DNA from: Sulfitobacter sp. SK011
Lineage (GTDB): Bacteria > Pseudomonadota > Alphaproteobacteria > Rhodobacterales > Rhodobacteraceae
DNA: 64,000 nucleotides
NCBI RefSeq assembly: GCF_003352065.1
Contig: NZ_CP025803.1
Span: 1,426,001 to 1,490,000, forward strand
Direction of reading: 5' to 3'
Each line of letters starts with the position of its first letter. The first letter of the stretch is position 1. Positions 35,333 through 44,263 of this stretch are shown here, piece after piece. The position numbers were made by a program, and so were the translations under genes. The notes below the pieces were generated by a model, which saw nothing but the letters and a program-made list of their open reading frames with translations, ran no database searches and was not told where the DNA came from.

Positions 35333-36625
35333 TCAGCTTGCGGCTTTGCTCAACGCCTGATCAAGATCGGCAATCAGGTCATCTGCATCCTCGGTCCCAA
35401 TTGAAACCCGCACAACGCCCGGACCTGCGCCTGCCGCCTCTTGTTGTTCGGCTGACAATTGGCGGTGCGTGGTTGAGGCTGAGTGAATGATCAGCGACCG
35501 CGTGTCGCCCAGATTGGCCACATGGCTGAAAATCTCAAGCGCGTTGACCAGTTTCACGCAGGCGTCATAGCCGCCTTTGACCGCAAACGTGAACAGACCA
35601 CCGGCACCACGCGGGCATACTTTGGCGACACGTTCAAAATAGGGGGATGATTTGAGCCCCGCATAGGTAACGAAATCGACGCGCTCATCCTTTTCGAGCC
35701 ACGCTGCGATTTTTTCAGCGTTCTCAACATGGCGTTCCATCCGCAAAGACAGGGTTTCTGTGCCCATCAGCGTATAATGCGCGGCTTGCGGGTTCATCGT
35801 CATGCCCAGATCACGCAGGCCGATGGCGATGCCGTGAAAGGTATAGGCCAGATTGCCAAAGGTCTCGTGGAACTTCAGGCCATGGTAGGCAGGCTCAGGT
35901 TGGCTGAGCGAGGGGAACTTGTCATTCGCGGACCAGTCGAATTTGCCTGAATCCACCACACAACCACCTGTTACGGTGCCATTGCCGGTCAGATATTTGG
36001 TTGTCGAATGCACCACCAGCGTGGCCCCCAGATCAATGGGACGACACAAGAATGGCGTGGCCGTGGTGTTGTCAACGATCAGGGGAATGCCAGCCTCGTC
36101 CGCAATGTCGGCGATGGCGCGCACGTCCATGATGTACCCGCCGGGGTTGGCAATCGCTTCGCCAAAAATCGCGCGGGTGTCATCATTGATTGCCGCTTTC
36201 ACCGCATCAAGATCATCAAAATCGACAAACGTGCAGCTCCAGCCGAACCGTTTGATCGTATGGCTGAACTGCGTGACAGTGCCCCCATAAAGACGGGTGG
36301 AGGCGATGATGTTCTTGCCCGGACCCATCAACGGGAAAAGCGCCATGATTTGGGCGGCATGGCCGGAAGAACAACACACCGCGCCGACACCCCCTTCGAG
36401 CGTGGCGATACGTTCTTGCAGAACCGCCACGGTGGGGTTGGTCAGACGCGAATAGATGAAACCAACTTCTTGCAGATTGAACAATGCAGCCGCGTGATCG
36501 GCGTCGCGAAACACATAAGCCGTGGTTTGGTAAATCGGTGTTTGCCGTGCGCCAGTTGCCGGATCGGGCCGCGCGCCCGCGTGAATTTGCAGCGTGTCAA
36601 AGCCATAGTTGGTTTCGTTGGTCAT
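35333..36625 (-). CDS. metY: O-acetylhomoserine sulfhydrylase / aminocarboxypropyltransferase
   Basis: This 430-residue PLP enzyme of the Cys/Met metabolism family begins YGFDTLQIHAGARPDPATGARQ, written in part as DTLQIHAGARPDPATGA, the MetY type. It contains the PLP lysine in LVVHSTTKYLTGNG (Lys about 209). It makes homocysteine from O-acetylhomoserine and sulfide. Its GAGGAGG ribosome site lies 7 bases before the ATG. The 180-bp region upstream is shared with a divergent regulator-like gene and contains twin palindromes and a 7-bp stem-loop (36707-36728). I could not match a SAM riboswitch there. Confidence 0.93.
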   Translation of the reverse strand: MTNETNYGFDTLQIHAGARPDPATGARQTPIYQTTAYVFRDADHAAALFNLQEVGFIYSRLTNPTVAVLQERIATLEGGVGAVCCSSGHAAQIMALFPLMGPGKNIIASTRLYGGTVTQFSHTIKRFGWSCTFVDFDDLDAVKAAINDDTRAIFGEAIANPGGYIMDVRAIADIADEAGIPLIVDNTTATPFLCRPIDLGATLVVHSTTKYLTGNGTVTGGCVVDSGKFDWSANDKFPSLSQPEPAYHGLKFHETFGNLAYTFHGIAIGLRDLGMTMNPQAAHYTLMGTETLSLRMERHVENAEKIAAWLEKDERVDFVTYAGLKSSPYFERVAKVCPRGAGGLFTFAVKGGYDACVKLVNALEIFSHVANLGDTRSLIIHSASTTHRQLSAEQQEAAGAGPGVVRVSIGTEDADDLIADLDQALSKAAS

Positions 36626-36728
36626 CTGGTGTCCTCCTCAAGGATTGTCCCGAAGAGGTTTAGGCGCAAACCGTAGCACTCTCAACAGAGTTTGTGGGTG
36701 GTGTGCCTTGGCCAAACAAAAGGCCAAG

Positions 36729-36783
36729 CATACATGTAATGTATGTTGACCGACGATATGGTTTAGCATACATGCAATGTATG
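36729..36783. promoter_or_regulatory. Twin palindromic operators CATACAT-N3-ATGTATG
   Basis: CATACATGTAATGTATG (36729-36745) and CATACATGCAATGTATG (36767-36783) are perfect inverted repeats with 7-bp arms, 38 bp apart centre to centre. A TTGACC -35-like box (36746-36751) sits directly between them, and the second copy covers the expected -10. The layout suggests repression of the gene at 36805, possibly also of metY. Confidence 0.7.
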
Positions 36784-36804
36784 TTATCAGCAGGAGACCC
36801 GAAA

Positions 36805-37410
36805 ATGGGCAAACAAGAAAAAATTCAGGCAGGCAAGAAAGTTACAACCAGCGAACAGGCGCAGCGCCGCGCAAAACGGATCGAAAGCGTGGCCAAAGCC
36901 ACCAACGTGACCTTTACGCTGGAATTGCCTGTTCGCCGGTTTATCGACGCTCAGGCCAAAGCGGCGGGCATGAATATGACGCATTACATGCAAAAACTGG
37001 TCGAGGACCATGTGATCACCACCGCGCCAAAAGATGACCCGCTGGCGCTTCGTCTGACTGCAAAGCGCTATGTCATTGGCCATGCCGTCACGATTGCCGG
37101 CGAAATGGATGCCGCTGGAAAGTTTGACGAGCATTTCATTTTGAACGTGATGAAAGAAGCCGCAGAAGACTCTGAATTTTCAGCACAATATGCACTTGCT
37201 ATCGGCGAAAAAGCGATCTCAAAAAACCGCGTTGCGGTGCGTGCCCGTGTGTCGCTCAATCAGCAGATGGGCCGTCTGATCAAAAAGGCAGTAGGCGCGC
37301 GCAGCAAGCGCAACGAAAAAGGCAAGATCGCCCGCGCGCAGGTTCAGGATGCCCTGATCACAACCTATACGCTGCTGGAAAAGCCGGAACTTGAAAGTGC
37401 CGCCGCTTAA
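36805..37410 (+). CDS. Putative ribbon-helix-helix-like regulatory protein
   Basis: From the ATG at 36805 (AGGAG upstream) the protein has 201 basic residues. Residues about 38 to 72 (VTFTLELPVRRFIDAQAKAA, then GMNMTHYMQKLVEDHV) look like a ribbon-helix-helix DNA-binding motif: a beta strand, then two helices. The rest is helical and lysine-rich (IKKAVGARSKRNEKGKIARA) without a recognised domain. The twin palindromes directly upstream are best explained as its autoregulatory sites. It is not a known toxin-antitoxin pair: the downstream gene is convergent and large. Function is unproven. Confidence 0.65.
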   Translation: MGKQEKIQAGKKVTTSEQAQRRAKRIESVAKATNVTFTLELPVRRFIDAQAKAAGMNMTHYMQKLVEDHVITTAPKDDPLALRLTAKRYVIGHAVTIAGEMDAAGKFDEHFILNVMKEAAEDSEFSAQYALAIGEKAISKNRVAVRARVSLNQQMGRLIKKAVGARSKRNEKGKIARAQVQDALITTYTLLEKPELESAAA

Positions 37411-37422
37411 ACCGGACGCTGC

Positions 37423-38427
37423 TTAGCGCATCCAGAACCCTTCGGATTTGATGCGGTTGCGAATGGCCTGCTCCTTTCGGGGCAGGTTATCTTGATCAAA
37501 GAGCGCGCGCACTTTGGCACCACGCCCCTGAAACACCATGCGCTTGATAGCTTCATGGCCCTTAAGCACTTTTTTCAACTTGTTGGGCGCGGCAACTGTC
37601 TCCAAAACCTGCACGGCCAGATCGCTTTCACGCGCGTAAAGCAGTGGCAAAAAGCGGTAGTGGCACGATATTGAGCCATCAATCAGACCCTCTGGCAAGG
37701 TATCGCGGCCCCCGCCAAGCGCATGGATCACCAGCGGCAAAGCCACCTGATCAAGCCAGGGATCAAAGCTCTGACAACACAACTCGACCGGTGGCGTGTC
37801 TTGGATGGCCAGCGCGTAGTCGAGGAACTTTTCACCAAATTCATGCGGACAGCGGTAAAAGAAGAACCCCGCATTGAAATAGAGATAGCGCCGCCAGTAT
37901 TCATCTGGCTGGCTCAGGTCGAGGCTGCTTTCAAAATCCAGCCCGAATTTATCGTAAAGCGATTTCCAAAGCCCGGTGTAACCTGGTCCATAAAGCTGCG
38001 GTATGGGCCAGGTGTTTTCACGCCGCAGCGACGCGGTCGGACGATTGAAATCAAACGGCACCGCAGCCAGATCACCCGTGATCAGAGTGTCTGTATCAAA
38101 GAACACAAAGGGCTCGCCCTTGGGCAGGGCCTGCAGCATTTCGATCTTGTTGCCATAGGGGTAAGCGCTGCCGAAATATTTGTTCTCAAAGGGAATAACT
38201 TCAGCACCCAGGAAGTCATAGGCGGCCCGTACGTCCGGGTCCCTGATGCTGGGATCATTGTTCCAAAGCGGTCCTGCCTGCGGTTCCGCGATCAATAGCC
38301 GGCCTTTGAAATCGGGATTTGTGTGGCGCAGCGATGCTGCAAACAACAACGCCTCATACGAGAGCCGCCCGTGCTGACCGACAACAACGATGTTGAATGT
38401 TTGCGAAGCGCGAGGTTTGCGTGCCAT
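37423..38427 (-). CDS. GT-A-fold glycosyltransferase-like protein
   Basis: This 334-residue protein has a Rossmann-like start (FNIVVVGQHGRLSYEALLFA) and a DxD motif in FVFFDTDTLITGDL near residue 112. FNAGFFFYRCPHEFGE and QSFDPWLDQVALPLVI follow, reminiscent of GT8-type glycosyltransferases, where the second motif contacts the sugar nucleotide. No membrane segment is seen, so it would be cytoplasmic. It lies convergent with the ribbon-helix-helix-like gene. Donor and acceptor are unknown. Confidence 0.65.
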   Translation of the reverse strand: MARKPRASQTFNIVVVGQHGRLSYEALLFAASLRHTNPDFKGRLLIAEPQAGPLWNNDPSIRDPDVRAAYDFLGAEVIPFENKYFGSAYPYGNKIEMLQALPKGEPFVFFDTDTLITGDLAAVPFDFNRPTASLRRENTWPIPQLYGPGYTGLWKSLYDKFGLDFESSLDLSQPDEYWRRYLYFNAGFFFYRCPHEFGEKFLDYALAIQDTPPVELCCQSFDPWLDQVALPLVIHALGGGRDTLPEGLIDGSISCHYRFLPLLYARESDLAVQVLETVAAPNKLKKVLKGHEAIKRMVFQGRGAKVRALFDQDNLPRKEQAIRNRIKSEGFWMR

Positions 38428-38525
38428 ACTCGATTGGTGCCCTTTGGTCTTTTGCGATCACTATAGGGCCAGATGCGGTATCGCAAAAGGCGGCAATTTA
38501 CGCCGGCAGACAAGGGGCATGTAAA

Positions 38526-39290
38526 ATGATTGATTTCTTTCTCGCAATGATGGCCGCCGGTATCAATTCCGCGGATGGGGCAGGGACCGGCGATGCCGCG
38601 ACCGCGCAGACCCAAGCAACGCCCCCCGCGATTGTTCAGCCTGTCACCCCCCCAACAACTGCAACCGAAACAGCAGCCGCCGAGGTGGCTCCAACAGCCC
38701 CGATTGGTGATACGCTGGCAACTCTGGCACCTGCACCCGACACGCCGTCGGCCAATGTTGACCTGGGGTCCGGCGTCGTGATCGGCGAGGGTGTGTTGCT
38801 GGAAGGGGTTCCCGCCACGCCGACCGCCCAGGCCCCGGTGCCTCAGGCAGTACCAGCCCCGCCAGACCCGGCAGCCCCAGTCATGAACATGGCAGTGGTC
38901 CCCGCCGGACTGGTCGCGGAACCACAAACGCCAACCGGGAAATTCACCACCGCAGCCGAAGTCAAACCCATCCTGAATGCCACCAAGGGCAATTGGGTCG
39001 CGGTGCGCGAATTCAACGGACAAGACCTGCTTTATGTGACGCATATTTGGAGCTGGCGCTGCGGCCTGCACGCGATGGCGATTTCTGTGAACGATGAACC
39101 GATGCAGAATTGGCCGCTGCCGGAATGCCATATGAAATACACCACCCCCAGCGCCATTCTCGAAGAGGACGGTTTGCCCTATCTGACGCTGAAATCTGGG
39201 TCTGTCCGTACAATTGATATTCAGATTGTCTATGACGATCTGAGCATGGACGCCGCGAGATTTGAGCGTGGAAATATCCTGATCCCCTAG
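38526..39290 (+). CDS. Conserved hypothetical with Pro/Ala/Thr-rich N-terminus
   Basis: From the ATG at 38526 the protein has 254 residues. The first 130 are low-complexity (Ala, Pro, Thr), with a weakly hydrophobic N-terminus that could be a poor signal. The C-terminal 120 residues form a compact domain with NWVAVREFNGQDLLYVTHIW, SWRCGLHAMAISVN and two cysteines (WRCGL, PECHM) that might form a disulfide. I recognise the C-terminal pattern only as conserved in Rhodobacteraceae. No function is assigned. Confidence 0.6.
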   Translation: MIDFFLAMMAAGINSADGAGTGDAATAQTQATPPAIVQPVTPPTTATETAAAEVAPTAPIGDTLATLAPAPDTPSANVDLGSGVVIGEGVLLEGVPATPTAQAPVPQAVPAPPDPAAPVMNMAVVPAGLVAEPQTPTGKFTTAAEVKPILNATKGNWVAVREFNGQDLLYVTHIWSWRCGLHAMAISVNDEPMQNWPLPECHMKYTTPSAILEEDGLPYLTLKSGSVRTIDIQIVYDDLSMDAARFERGNILIP

Positions 39291-39404
39291 CAACCAGCGA
39301 CTGTGCAAAGTGGTGAATTTGATAGGGCGGAAATAAAATCACCCGAAAGAACCGGGCTCGTCTGTTGACTGCATTGTTTGGGCCTATCTGCGCGGCAAGC
39401 CAGG

Positions 39405-39521
39405 CATTTGCGGCGCTATGCATCCGGCATCGCGCATGTCCTCATGAACGGCAAGTTGTCGATGCACAACGGGGTGCGCACGCAGGAAAACTTAGCTGAG
39501 GTGCTGCGCAGTTTTGTGTAA
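39405..39521 (+). pseudogene. C-terminal remnant of an amidohydrolase (N-acyl-D-amino-acid deacylase-like)
   Basis: In frame with the stop at 39519-39521, a 38-codon stretch reads RRYASGIAHVLMNGKLSMHN, followed by GVRTQENLAEVLRSFV. The GI-x-HV-x-x-NG motif followed by a T/R-rich end is typical of the C-terminus of D-aminoacylases and related amidohydrolases. No start or upstream part is present. The rest of the 298-bp gap (39291-39588) shows nothing else. Confidence 0.55.
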
Positions 39522-39588
39522 CGTGGGAGTGTGCCGCTTGGCGATTTTATAGACGCTGCCTTTGATTGGAATGCTTTAAAGACAGGTT

Positions 39589-40551
39589 CTACGTAACCTC
39601 CTGGGCGACAATCACGATGACATCTCCCCTGCGGGACAGCCCCTGTCCGGCAAAGCAAAGCACCCAGCCATCGCTGGGCGCAACGTAGGTGCGAGGTCCC
39701 ATGTCAACGCGGTCAATGAAGCGCCCGTGCCCCAGAACATCGCCTTTTTTCACCGGGTCGCCTAATTCGACCGCGGGCACAAAAATCATGTCATCGTCGC
39801 AAATCAGAAATGCGTCCGAGGCGGGCAGGCGCACGCAACGCGATGTCGGCGGCACCTCTTTTGGGGGCAGGTGCCCAAGTGCCGCAACCATCCGCGCCAG
39901 ACCATCTGTCGCAAGGGTTGCCGTGTGACGTGTCACAATGCCCGCGCCCCCAAGTTCGGACGCGATGATGACTTTATCCAGCTTTTCTGCAACCGCATCA
40001 ATGCTCATGGGGGCGTGGTCTTCGTCTATCAGCACCGTGAAGGGTGCGCCGAAAGCCATGCCTGCGGCCAGTGCCAGTGACACCTTCGACGACGTTTCGG
40101 GCACCAGGATGCTGGGTGCAAAATTCAATGTGCGACCCCCAGAATGCAGGTCAACGATGTGATCAGCCATCGGCATCAACGTCTCGCTTAGCCAATTCGC
40201 AATGCGTTGGGTAAGGCTGCCCAGCGGATCGCCCGGAAACACCCGGTTCAGGTTCAGCCCGTCATCCGGGGTCAGCCGGGTTCCGGCCATCACGGCAGGC
40301 AGGTTAAGGGCGGGCAAAAGGATCAGACGGCCCACCAGCGCGCCCGGATCGACGGCGCGCACCAGAGCGTCCATTGCGACAGGTCCTTCATATTCATCGC
40401 CGTGCATCCCGCCGAGGATCAATGTCGTCGGTCCCGTCGTCCCGTTCAGGCAATGCATCGGCAGCCGCACCGACTGCCATGCGCTTTTGTTGGTCGAATT
40501 GTGAAAATGCGCATATCCGGATGTCAGGCCGGGCCTGTCCAGCGGGATCAT
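39589..40551 (-). CDS. eutE: Succinylglutamate desuccinylase/aspartoacylase-family deacylase (EutE/DoeB-like)
   Basis: This 320-residue zinc carboxypeptidase-like deacylase has the motifs LILGGMHGDEYEGP (His and Glu zinc ligands near residue 50) and HIVDLHSGGRTLNF (third ligand near residue 135). DoeB/EutE removes acetate from N-acetyl-2,4-diaminobutyrate in ectoine degradation. The assignment rests on its company: eutB-like and eutC-like genes lie directly upstream and overlap it (ATGA). The ectoine hydrolase gene and transporter expected for a complete pathway are not here. Confidence 0.8.
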   Translation of the reverse strand: MIPLDRPGLTSGYAHFHNSTNKSAWQSVRLPMHCLNGTTGPTTLILGGMHGDEYEGPVAMDALVRAVDPGALVGRLILLPALNLPAVMAGTRLTPDDGLNLNRVFPGDPLGSLTQRIANWLSETLMPMADHIVDLHSGGRTLNFAPSILVPETSSKVSLALAAGMAFGAPFTVLIDEDHAPMSIDAVAEKLDKVIIASELGGAGIVTRHTATLATDGLARMVAALGHLPPKEVPPTSRCVRLPASDAFLICDDDMIFVPAVELGDPVKKGDVLGHGRFIDRVDMGPRTYVAPSDGWVLCFAGQGLSRRGDVIVIVAQEVT

Positions 40552-41519
40552 TGCACTGAGCCAATGACAGGTGCGATCCGGTCTTGGTCAAAGTTTGCGC
40601 CACACAGGATTACCGCACTTACTTTGCCTTGGCGGTTTGGCGCGTCGATCTGCCACGCGGCCTGTGCCAGTCCGGCCGACCCTTCGACGAGCATTTTCTC
40701 GGTCCAGGCCAGATGCCGCAGACCATCCGCGATCTGATCCTCTGAGCAATCAATCAGTGTGTCGATGACCTTGATCCCCAAAGGCAGCGTGATGGACCCT
40801 TGGTCCACGCCGCCAGCGCATCCGTCAGCAAGGGTGTCCGAATGTGTGACCTCGACCATGTGGCCCGCACGGATGCTGGCCGCCAAAGCCGCTGAATTGA
40901 TTGCACTGACGCCGACAACGCGGGTACCCGGTGAAAACGCCTTGAGCACACTGCCAATTCCCGAAATCAGCCCGCCACCACCGATCGACACATAGACAAC
41001 ATCAAGGCGCGGCAGCTGTTCCAGCAATTCCAGCGCAATTGTGCCCTGACCCGCGATCACCTGAGGATCGTTGTAAGGGGAGACATAGATTTTGCCCTGC
41101 TCTTTGGCCAACGCCTGTGCGTGCTGTTCGGCGAGCCCGGAATCGTTTGAATGCAGGATCGTCTCAACCCCAAGCGCCTTGATCCTCGACAGTTTTTCCC
41201 GTGCCACGGTTTCCGGCAAAACCACAGTCAGATCATGACCCGTCATCTGCGCTGCTGTGGCAAGCGCGAGCCCGTGGTTGCCAGAGGATGCCGTGATCGC
41301 CGGGACTTCGGTCGATAGGGACGTGAGTTTCGACAATGCGCCACGAAACTTGAACGATCCGGTCTGCTGAAAATTCTCGGCTTTGAAGACAAGGCCGGTG
41401 TCGTCGTCAAATGACATCCGCGACGCGATGCATGGCGTCGGTGGCAGCCAGCGTTTGATCCGGCGGTGAGCGGCGACCGACAGGGCGGCCTGTTCGAGTA
41501 CGGCGGGGGATGCTGTCAT
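40548..41519 (-). CDS. eutB: Threonine dehydratase-family PLP enzyme (hydroxyectoine utilisation dehydratase EutB-like)
   Basis: From the ATG at 41519 the protein has 323 residues. AAAGGA lies 6 bases upstream, which decides the start over the open frame to 41561. It is a fold-type II PLP enzyme: the lysine is in FQQTGSFKFRGALSKL near residue 59, the substrate loop TASSGNHGLALA near residue 83, and the glycine-rich phosphate loop SIGGGGLISGIGSV near residue 182. In hydroxyectoine use, EutB acts with EutC to convert the hydroxylated intermediate. The neighbours support this, although a generic serine/threonine dehydratase is possible. Confidence 0.8.
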   Translation of the reverse strand: MTASPAVLEQAALSVAAHRRIKRWLPPTPCIASRMSFDDDTGLVFKAENFQQTGSFKFRGALSKLTSLSTEVPAITASSGNHGLALATAAQMTGHDLTVVLPETVAREKLSRIKALGVETILHSNDSGLAEQHAQALAKEQGKIYVSPYNDPQVIAGQGTIALELLEQLPRLDVVYVSIGGGGLISGIGSVLKAFSPGTRVVGVSAINSAALAASIRAGHMVEVTHSDTLADGCAGGVDQGSITLPLGIKVIDTLIDCSEDQIADGLRHLAWTEKMLVEGSAGLAQAAWQIDAPNRQGKVSAVILCGANFDQDRIAPVIGSVQ

Positions 41520-41529
41520 TGCATGTCCT

Positions 41530-42489
41530 TTATTCTGAAGGGTCGGACGCGGCGGCGTCAATGATGGCTTGGGTCATGGCGATGTCCTGGGCTGCGATCC
41601 CGGTAAGGTCAACGATGGTGATGTCATCCTGCGACATGCGTCCGGCCTGAGAACCTGAGAGGATATGGCCCAACTCTGTGACCTCTAACGCCGCATTTGC
41701 GCGGCTGGCGGTTTGGAATTCACCGTGGTTCAGGGACTGGCGGGCCATGTCACAGACACGCAAGGACGCAGTGGCAACCAGATCTGTCGGCAGTTCCTGT
41801 TTTCCTGGACAGTCGGCCCCGATTGCGGTGACATGGGTGCCTTTGCGCACCAATCCATCTGCAAACAGGGGGGCGGTGGAAGTCGTCGTGGTGATGATGA
41901 TGTCGGCGGTGCCAACTGCCTTATTCAGGTCGAGTGCCACCTGACTGCTGTGGCCTGCGGCAGTCAAATCAGCGGTGAGCGCCTCGGCGGCTGCGGCATT
42001 GCGCCCCCAGATGTGGAAATTCAACGCCCGCTCTGGCATCAGTTTTGCAAGGCACATCGCCTGAAGCCTTGCCTGTATGCCTGCGCCGATGATCAACACC
42101 TCAGTCGCATCTGCGCGGGCCAAGGCGCGGGTCGCCAATGCGCCCCCGATACCCGTGCGCATATCCGTCAACCAGCCTTCGTCCCGCAATATCGCGCGGG
42201 GTTCACCCGTTGTCGCGGAAAAAGCCAGCATCATGCCGTTCGATGACGGCAACCCTTTGGATGGATTGTCATAAAACCCGGACGCGATTTTGATCACATA
42301 GGTATCGGTGCCCGCGATATGACCTGATTTAACATGGCAATCACCCTGCGCCTCTGGAAAGGCCAGGTGCACGACATCGCCTGTCTGCACCTCGCCTTGG
42401 GCAGACGCGACATAGGCTTTTTTGATGCGCTTTGCGGCGGCGTCAAAATCGAACAACGCCATGATCTGCTTTTTATCAAGGTCGAGCAT
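41530..42489 (-). CDS. eutC: Ornithine cyclodeaminase/mu-crystallin-family protein (EutC-like)
   Basis: This 319-residue protein has the OCD family layout with a Rossmann domain: DATEVLIIGAGIQARLQAMC near residue 125 (GxGxxA/G) and DIIITTTTSTAPLF near residue 205, plus the substrate-binding Lys/Arg motifs CHVKSGHIAG and RTGIGGALATRALA. EutC is thought to act as an imine reductase with EutB in hydroxyectoine degradation. The start is the ATG at 42489. Only 10 bp separate it from eutB. Upstream lies a truncated aminotransferase, so the original operon promoter may be lost. Confidence 0.82.
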   Translation of the reverse strand: MLDLDKKQIMALFDFDAAAKRIKKAYVASAQGEVQTGDVVHLAFPEAQGDCHVKSGHIAGTDTYVIKIASGFYDNPSKGLPSSNGMMLAFSATTGEPRAILRDEGWLTDMRTGIGGALATRALARADATEVLIIGAGIQARLQAMCLAKLMPERALNFHIWGRNAAAAEALTADLTAAGHSSQVALDLNKAVGTADIIITTTTSTAPLFADGLVRKGTHVTAIGADCPGKQELPTDLVATASLRVCDMARQSLNHGEFQTASRANAALEVTELGHILSGSQAGRMSQDDITIVDLTGIAAQDIAMTQAIIDAAASDPSE

Positions 42490-42548
42490 CAAAAGGGCAC
42501 TTTCGGGTTATGTAACAAAAAAAGGGAAACCAGACCACGAGGGACATG

Positions 42549-42836
42549 TCAAAATCGCTCGTTCAGGATGTGATCAAGGGTCGAAATGATCATGTCCACA
42601 TCATCCGGTTGAATGGTCAGGGGAGGGCGGATTTTCAGGATATTGTCCTTTGGCCCTTCGGTCCCCAGTAAAATGCGTTTATCGCGCATGCGGTCTTTAA
42701 CATGGATGGCCAAGGCGGTCGCCTCGGACTTAGTGGTCCGGTCAGTGACCAGATCAACGCCGATGAACAGGCCAATGCCGCGCACATCACCGATGCAATC
42801 GTGTTTGTCTTGCAAACTGTCCGTCTTCATATAAAA
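42549..42836 (-). pseudogene. C-terminal fragment of a class-III aminotransferase
   Basis: The last 93 residues of a class-III (acetylornithine-type) aminotransferase are present: IGDVRGIGLFIGVDLVTDRT, later LLGTEGPKDNILKIRPPL and a C-terminal helix. The N-terminal 330 or so residues, including the PLP lysine, are missing. The frame meets the inverted repeat of the IS3-family element at 42837. The stop lies 60 bp upstream of eutC on the same strand, so it was probably part of that operon. Confidence 0.8.
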
Positions 42837-42890
42837 TGGAACATCAGAGCGGCTTGAGCATTGGAGGCTCTGGCTCGTTTGTGTGATTGA

Positions 42891-43871
42891 TTATGCTGCT
42901 TGTTTTTGATGTTGCAAGCGACGTTGTTGGATTGTCTGTTTCTTGATCTTCTTCCTTTCCCTGAGAATGGCTTTGTCGCGACCGAAGTAGACGTCTGCGG
43001 GTGTGACGTTGTTCAGGCTCTCGTGGTAACGCTGGTTGTTGTAGTATTCGACGAAGGCCCCGATTTGGCGTTCGAGATCACCGGGTAGGTAGTAGTTCTC
43101 CAGCAGAACCCTGTTCTTCATGGTCTGGTGCCAGCGTTCGATCTTGCCTTGGGTCTGCGGGTGGAATGGCGCGCCGCGGACATGCGTCATTTTTTGATCC
43201 TCCAACCACTTGGTCAGATCGCCTGAGATGTAGCATGAGCCGTTGTCGCTAAGCAGACGTGGCTTGTGCCGCACAACAGCCTGGTCGCAGCCTGATGCTG
43301 TCAGAGCCAGTTCAATCGTGTCTGTCACATCTTCGGCCCGCATATTTGTGCAGAGCTTCCAGGCGATGATGTAGCGGCTGTAATCGTCCAGGATCGTGCT
43401 GAGATAATACCAACCCCAGCCAATGATCTTGAAGTAGGTGAAGTCGGTCTGCCACATCTCGTTGATGGCCGTTGTCTTATCTTTGAACTCATCGGCCGCT
43501 TTGATCACCACGTAATCCGGTGCGGTGATGAGATCAGCAGCTTTGAGAATGCGATAAGCTGACGATTCAGATATAAAATACCGCTTCTCATCCGTGTATT
43601 TGACGGCCAGTTCCCGGGTGGTCAGCTCTTCATGTTCCAGCGCAAACTCAATCAGGTCGCCACGGCGGGCATCCGGGATGCGGTTCCAGACCGATCTTGG
43701 GCGTGGAGATCTGTCAGCCAGTCCATCCAGGCCGCCGTCGACATAGAGATCGTACCATCGATAGAATGTCGTGCGTGGGATGCCCAGCATGTCGAGGGTC
43801 TGCTTGACTGGCAGATGCGATCCCTCAACGGTGCGGATGATCTCCAGTTTCTCAGACGCAGGGTATCTCAT
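42891..43871 (-). CDS. IS3-family transposase OrfB (DDE integrase domain)
   Basis: This 326-residue protein has an N-terminal helix-turn-helix (LDMLGIPRTTFYRWYDLYVD) and an rve integrase core. The catalytic triad is visible as WQTDFTYF (Asp about 141), LLSDNGSCY (Asp about 208) and GKIERWHQ (Glu about 244), which gives the DD(35)E spacing of IS3 elements. The frame is intact, so the transposase may be active. Its ATG overlaps the OrfA stop in ATGA, which suggests coupled translation or frameshifting to an OrfAB fusion. Confidence 0.93.
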   Translation of the reverse strand: MRYPASEKLEIIRTVEGSHLPVKQTLDMLGIPRTTFYRWYDLYVDGGLDGLADRSPRPRSVWNRIPDARRGDLIEFALEHEELTTRELAVKYTDEKRYFISESSAYRILKAADLITAPDYVVIKAADEFKDKTTAINEMWQTDFTYFKIIGWGWYYLSTILDDYSRYIIAWKLCTNMRAEDVTDTIELALTASGCDQAVVRHKPRLLSDNGSCYISGDLTKWLEDQKMTHVRGAPFHPQTQGKIERWHQTMKNRVLLENYYLPGDLERQIGAFVEYYNNQRYHESLNNVTPADVYFGRDKAILRERKKIKKQTIQQRRLQHQKQAA

Positions 43872-44242
43872 TCCTCGAACTCCCCAGCCCCTGTCATGCT
43901 TTTTTTGAGCAGACGGTTCTCAAGGGTCAGATCGGCAACGCATTCTTTCAGGGCCAAGGACTCAGAACGCAAATCCTTTACCTCAGGCGATGTGGCCTGC
44001 CGTGCCGTGTCGCCAGATAACCGGCGCTTGCCAGCTTCGAGAAATTCCTTCGACCAGCTGTAATAAAGGCTCTCAGCGATACCTTCGCGGCGACACAGCA
44101 CCGAGATGCTTTCCTCGCCGCGCAAGCCTGCCAATACAATGCGGATCTTCTCTTCAGCTGAATATGTCTGCCGGGTCTTACGGCGGATGTTCTTAACTAC
44201 CTTGTCGGCAGCGTCTTTGGACGTCTGGGCTTTCTTCGTCAT
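43868..44242 (-). CDS. IS3-family transposase OrfA
   Basis: This 124-residue protein has a basic N-terminus, a helix-turn-helix of the HTH_Tnp_1 type (YSAEEKIRIVLAGLRGEESI, then LCRREGIAESLYYSWSKEFL) and a C-terminal leucine-zipper-like helix (LALKECVADLTLENRLLKKS). OrfA binds the terminal inverted repeats. Its start lies 29 bp inside the right end of the element. Confidence 0.92.
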   Translation of the reverse strand: MTKKAQTSKDAADKVVKNIRRKTRQTYSAEEKIRIVLAGLRGEESISVLCRREGIAESLYYSWSKEFLEAGKRRLSGDTARQATSPEVKDLRSESLALKECVADLTLENRLLKKSMTGAGEFEE

Positions 44243-44263
44243 CTCGATCTCCTAATCGATAAG

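Noticed and set aside
36626-36728. Possible SAM riboswitch upstream of metY
   Set aside because: Stems GGTTT/AAACC and CTTGGCC/GGCCAAG exist, but I could not match the SAM-II or SAM/SAH core sequences.
36805-38427. Toxin-antitoxin pair suggested by the RHH-like protein
   Set aside because: The neighbour is convergent, 334 residues long and glycosyltransferase-like, with no toxin features.
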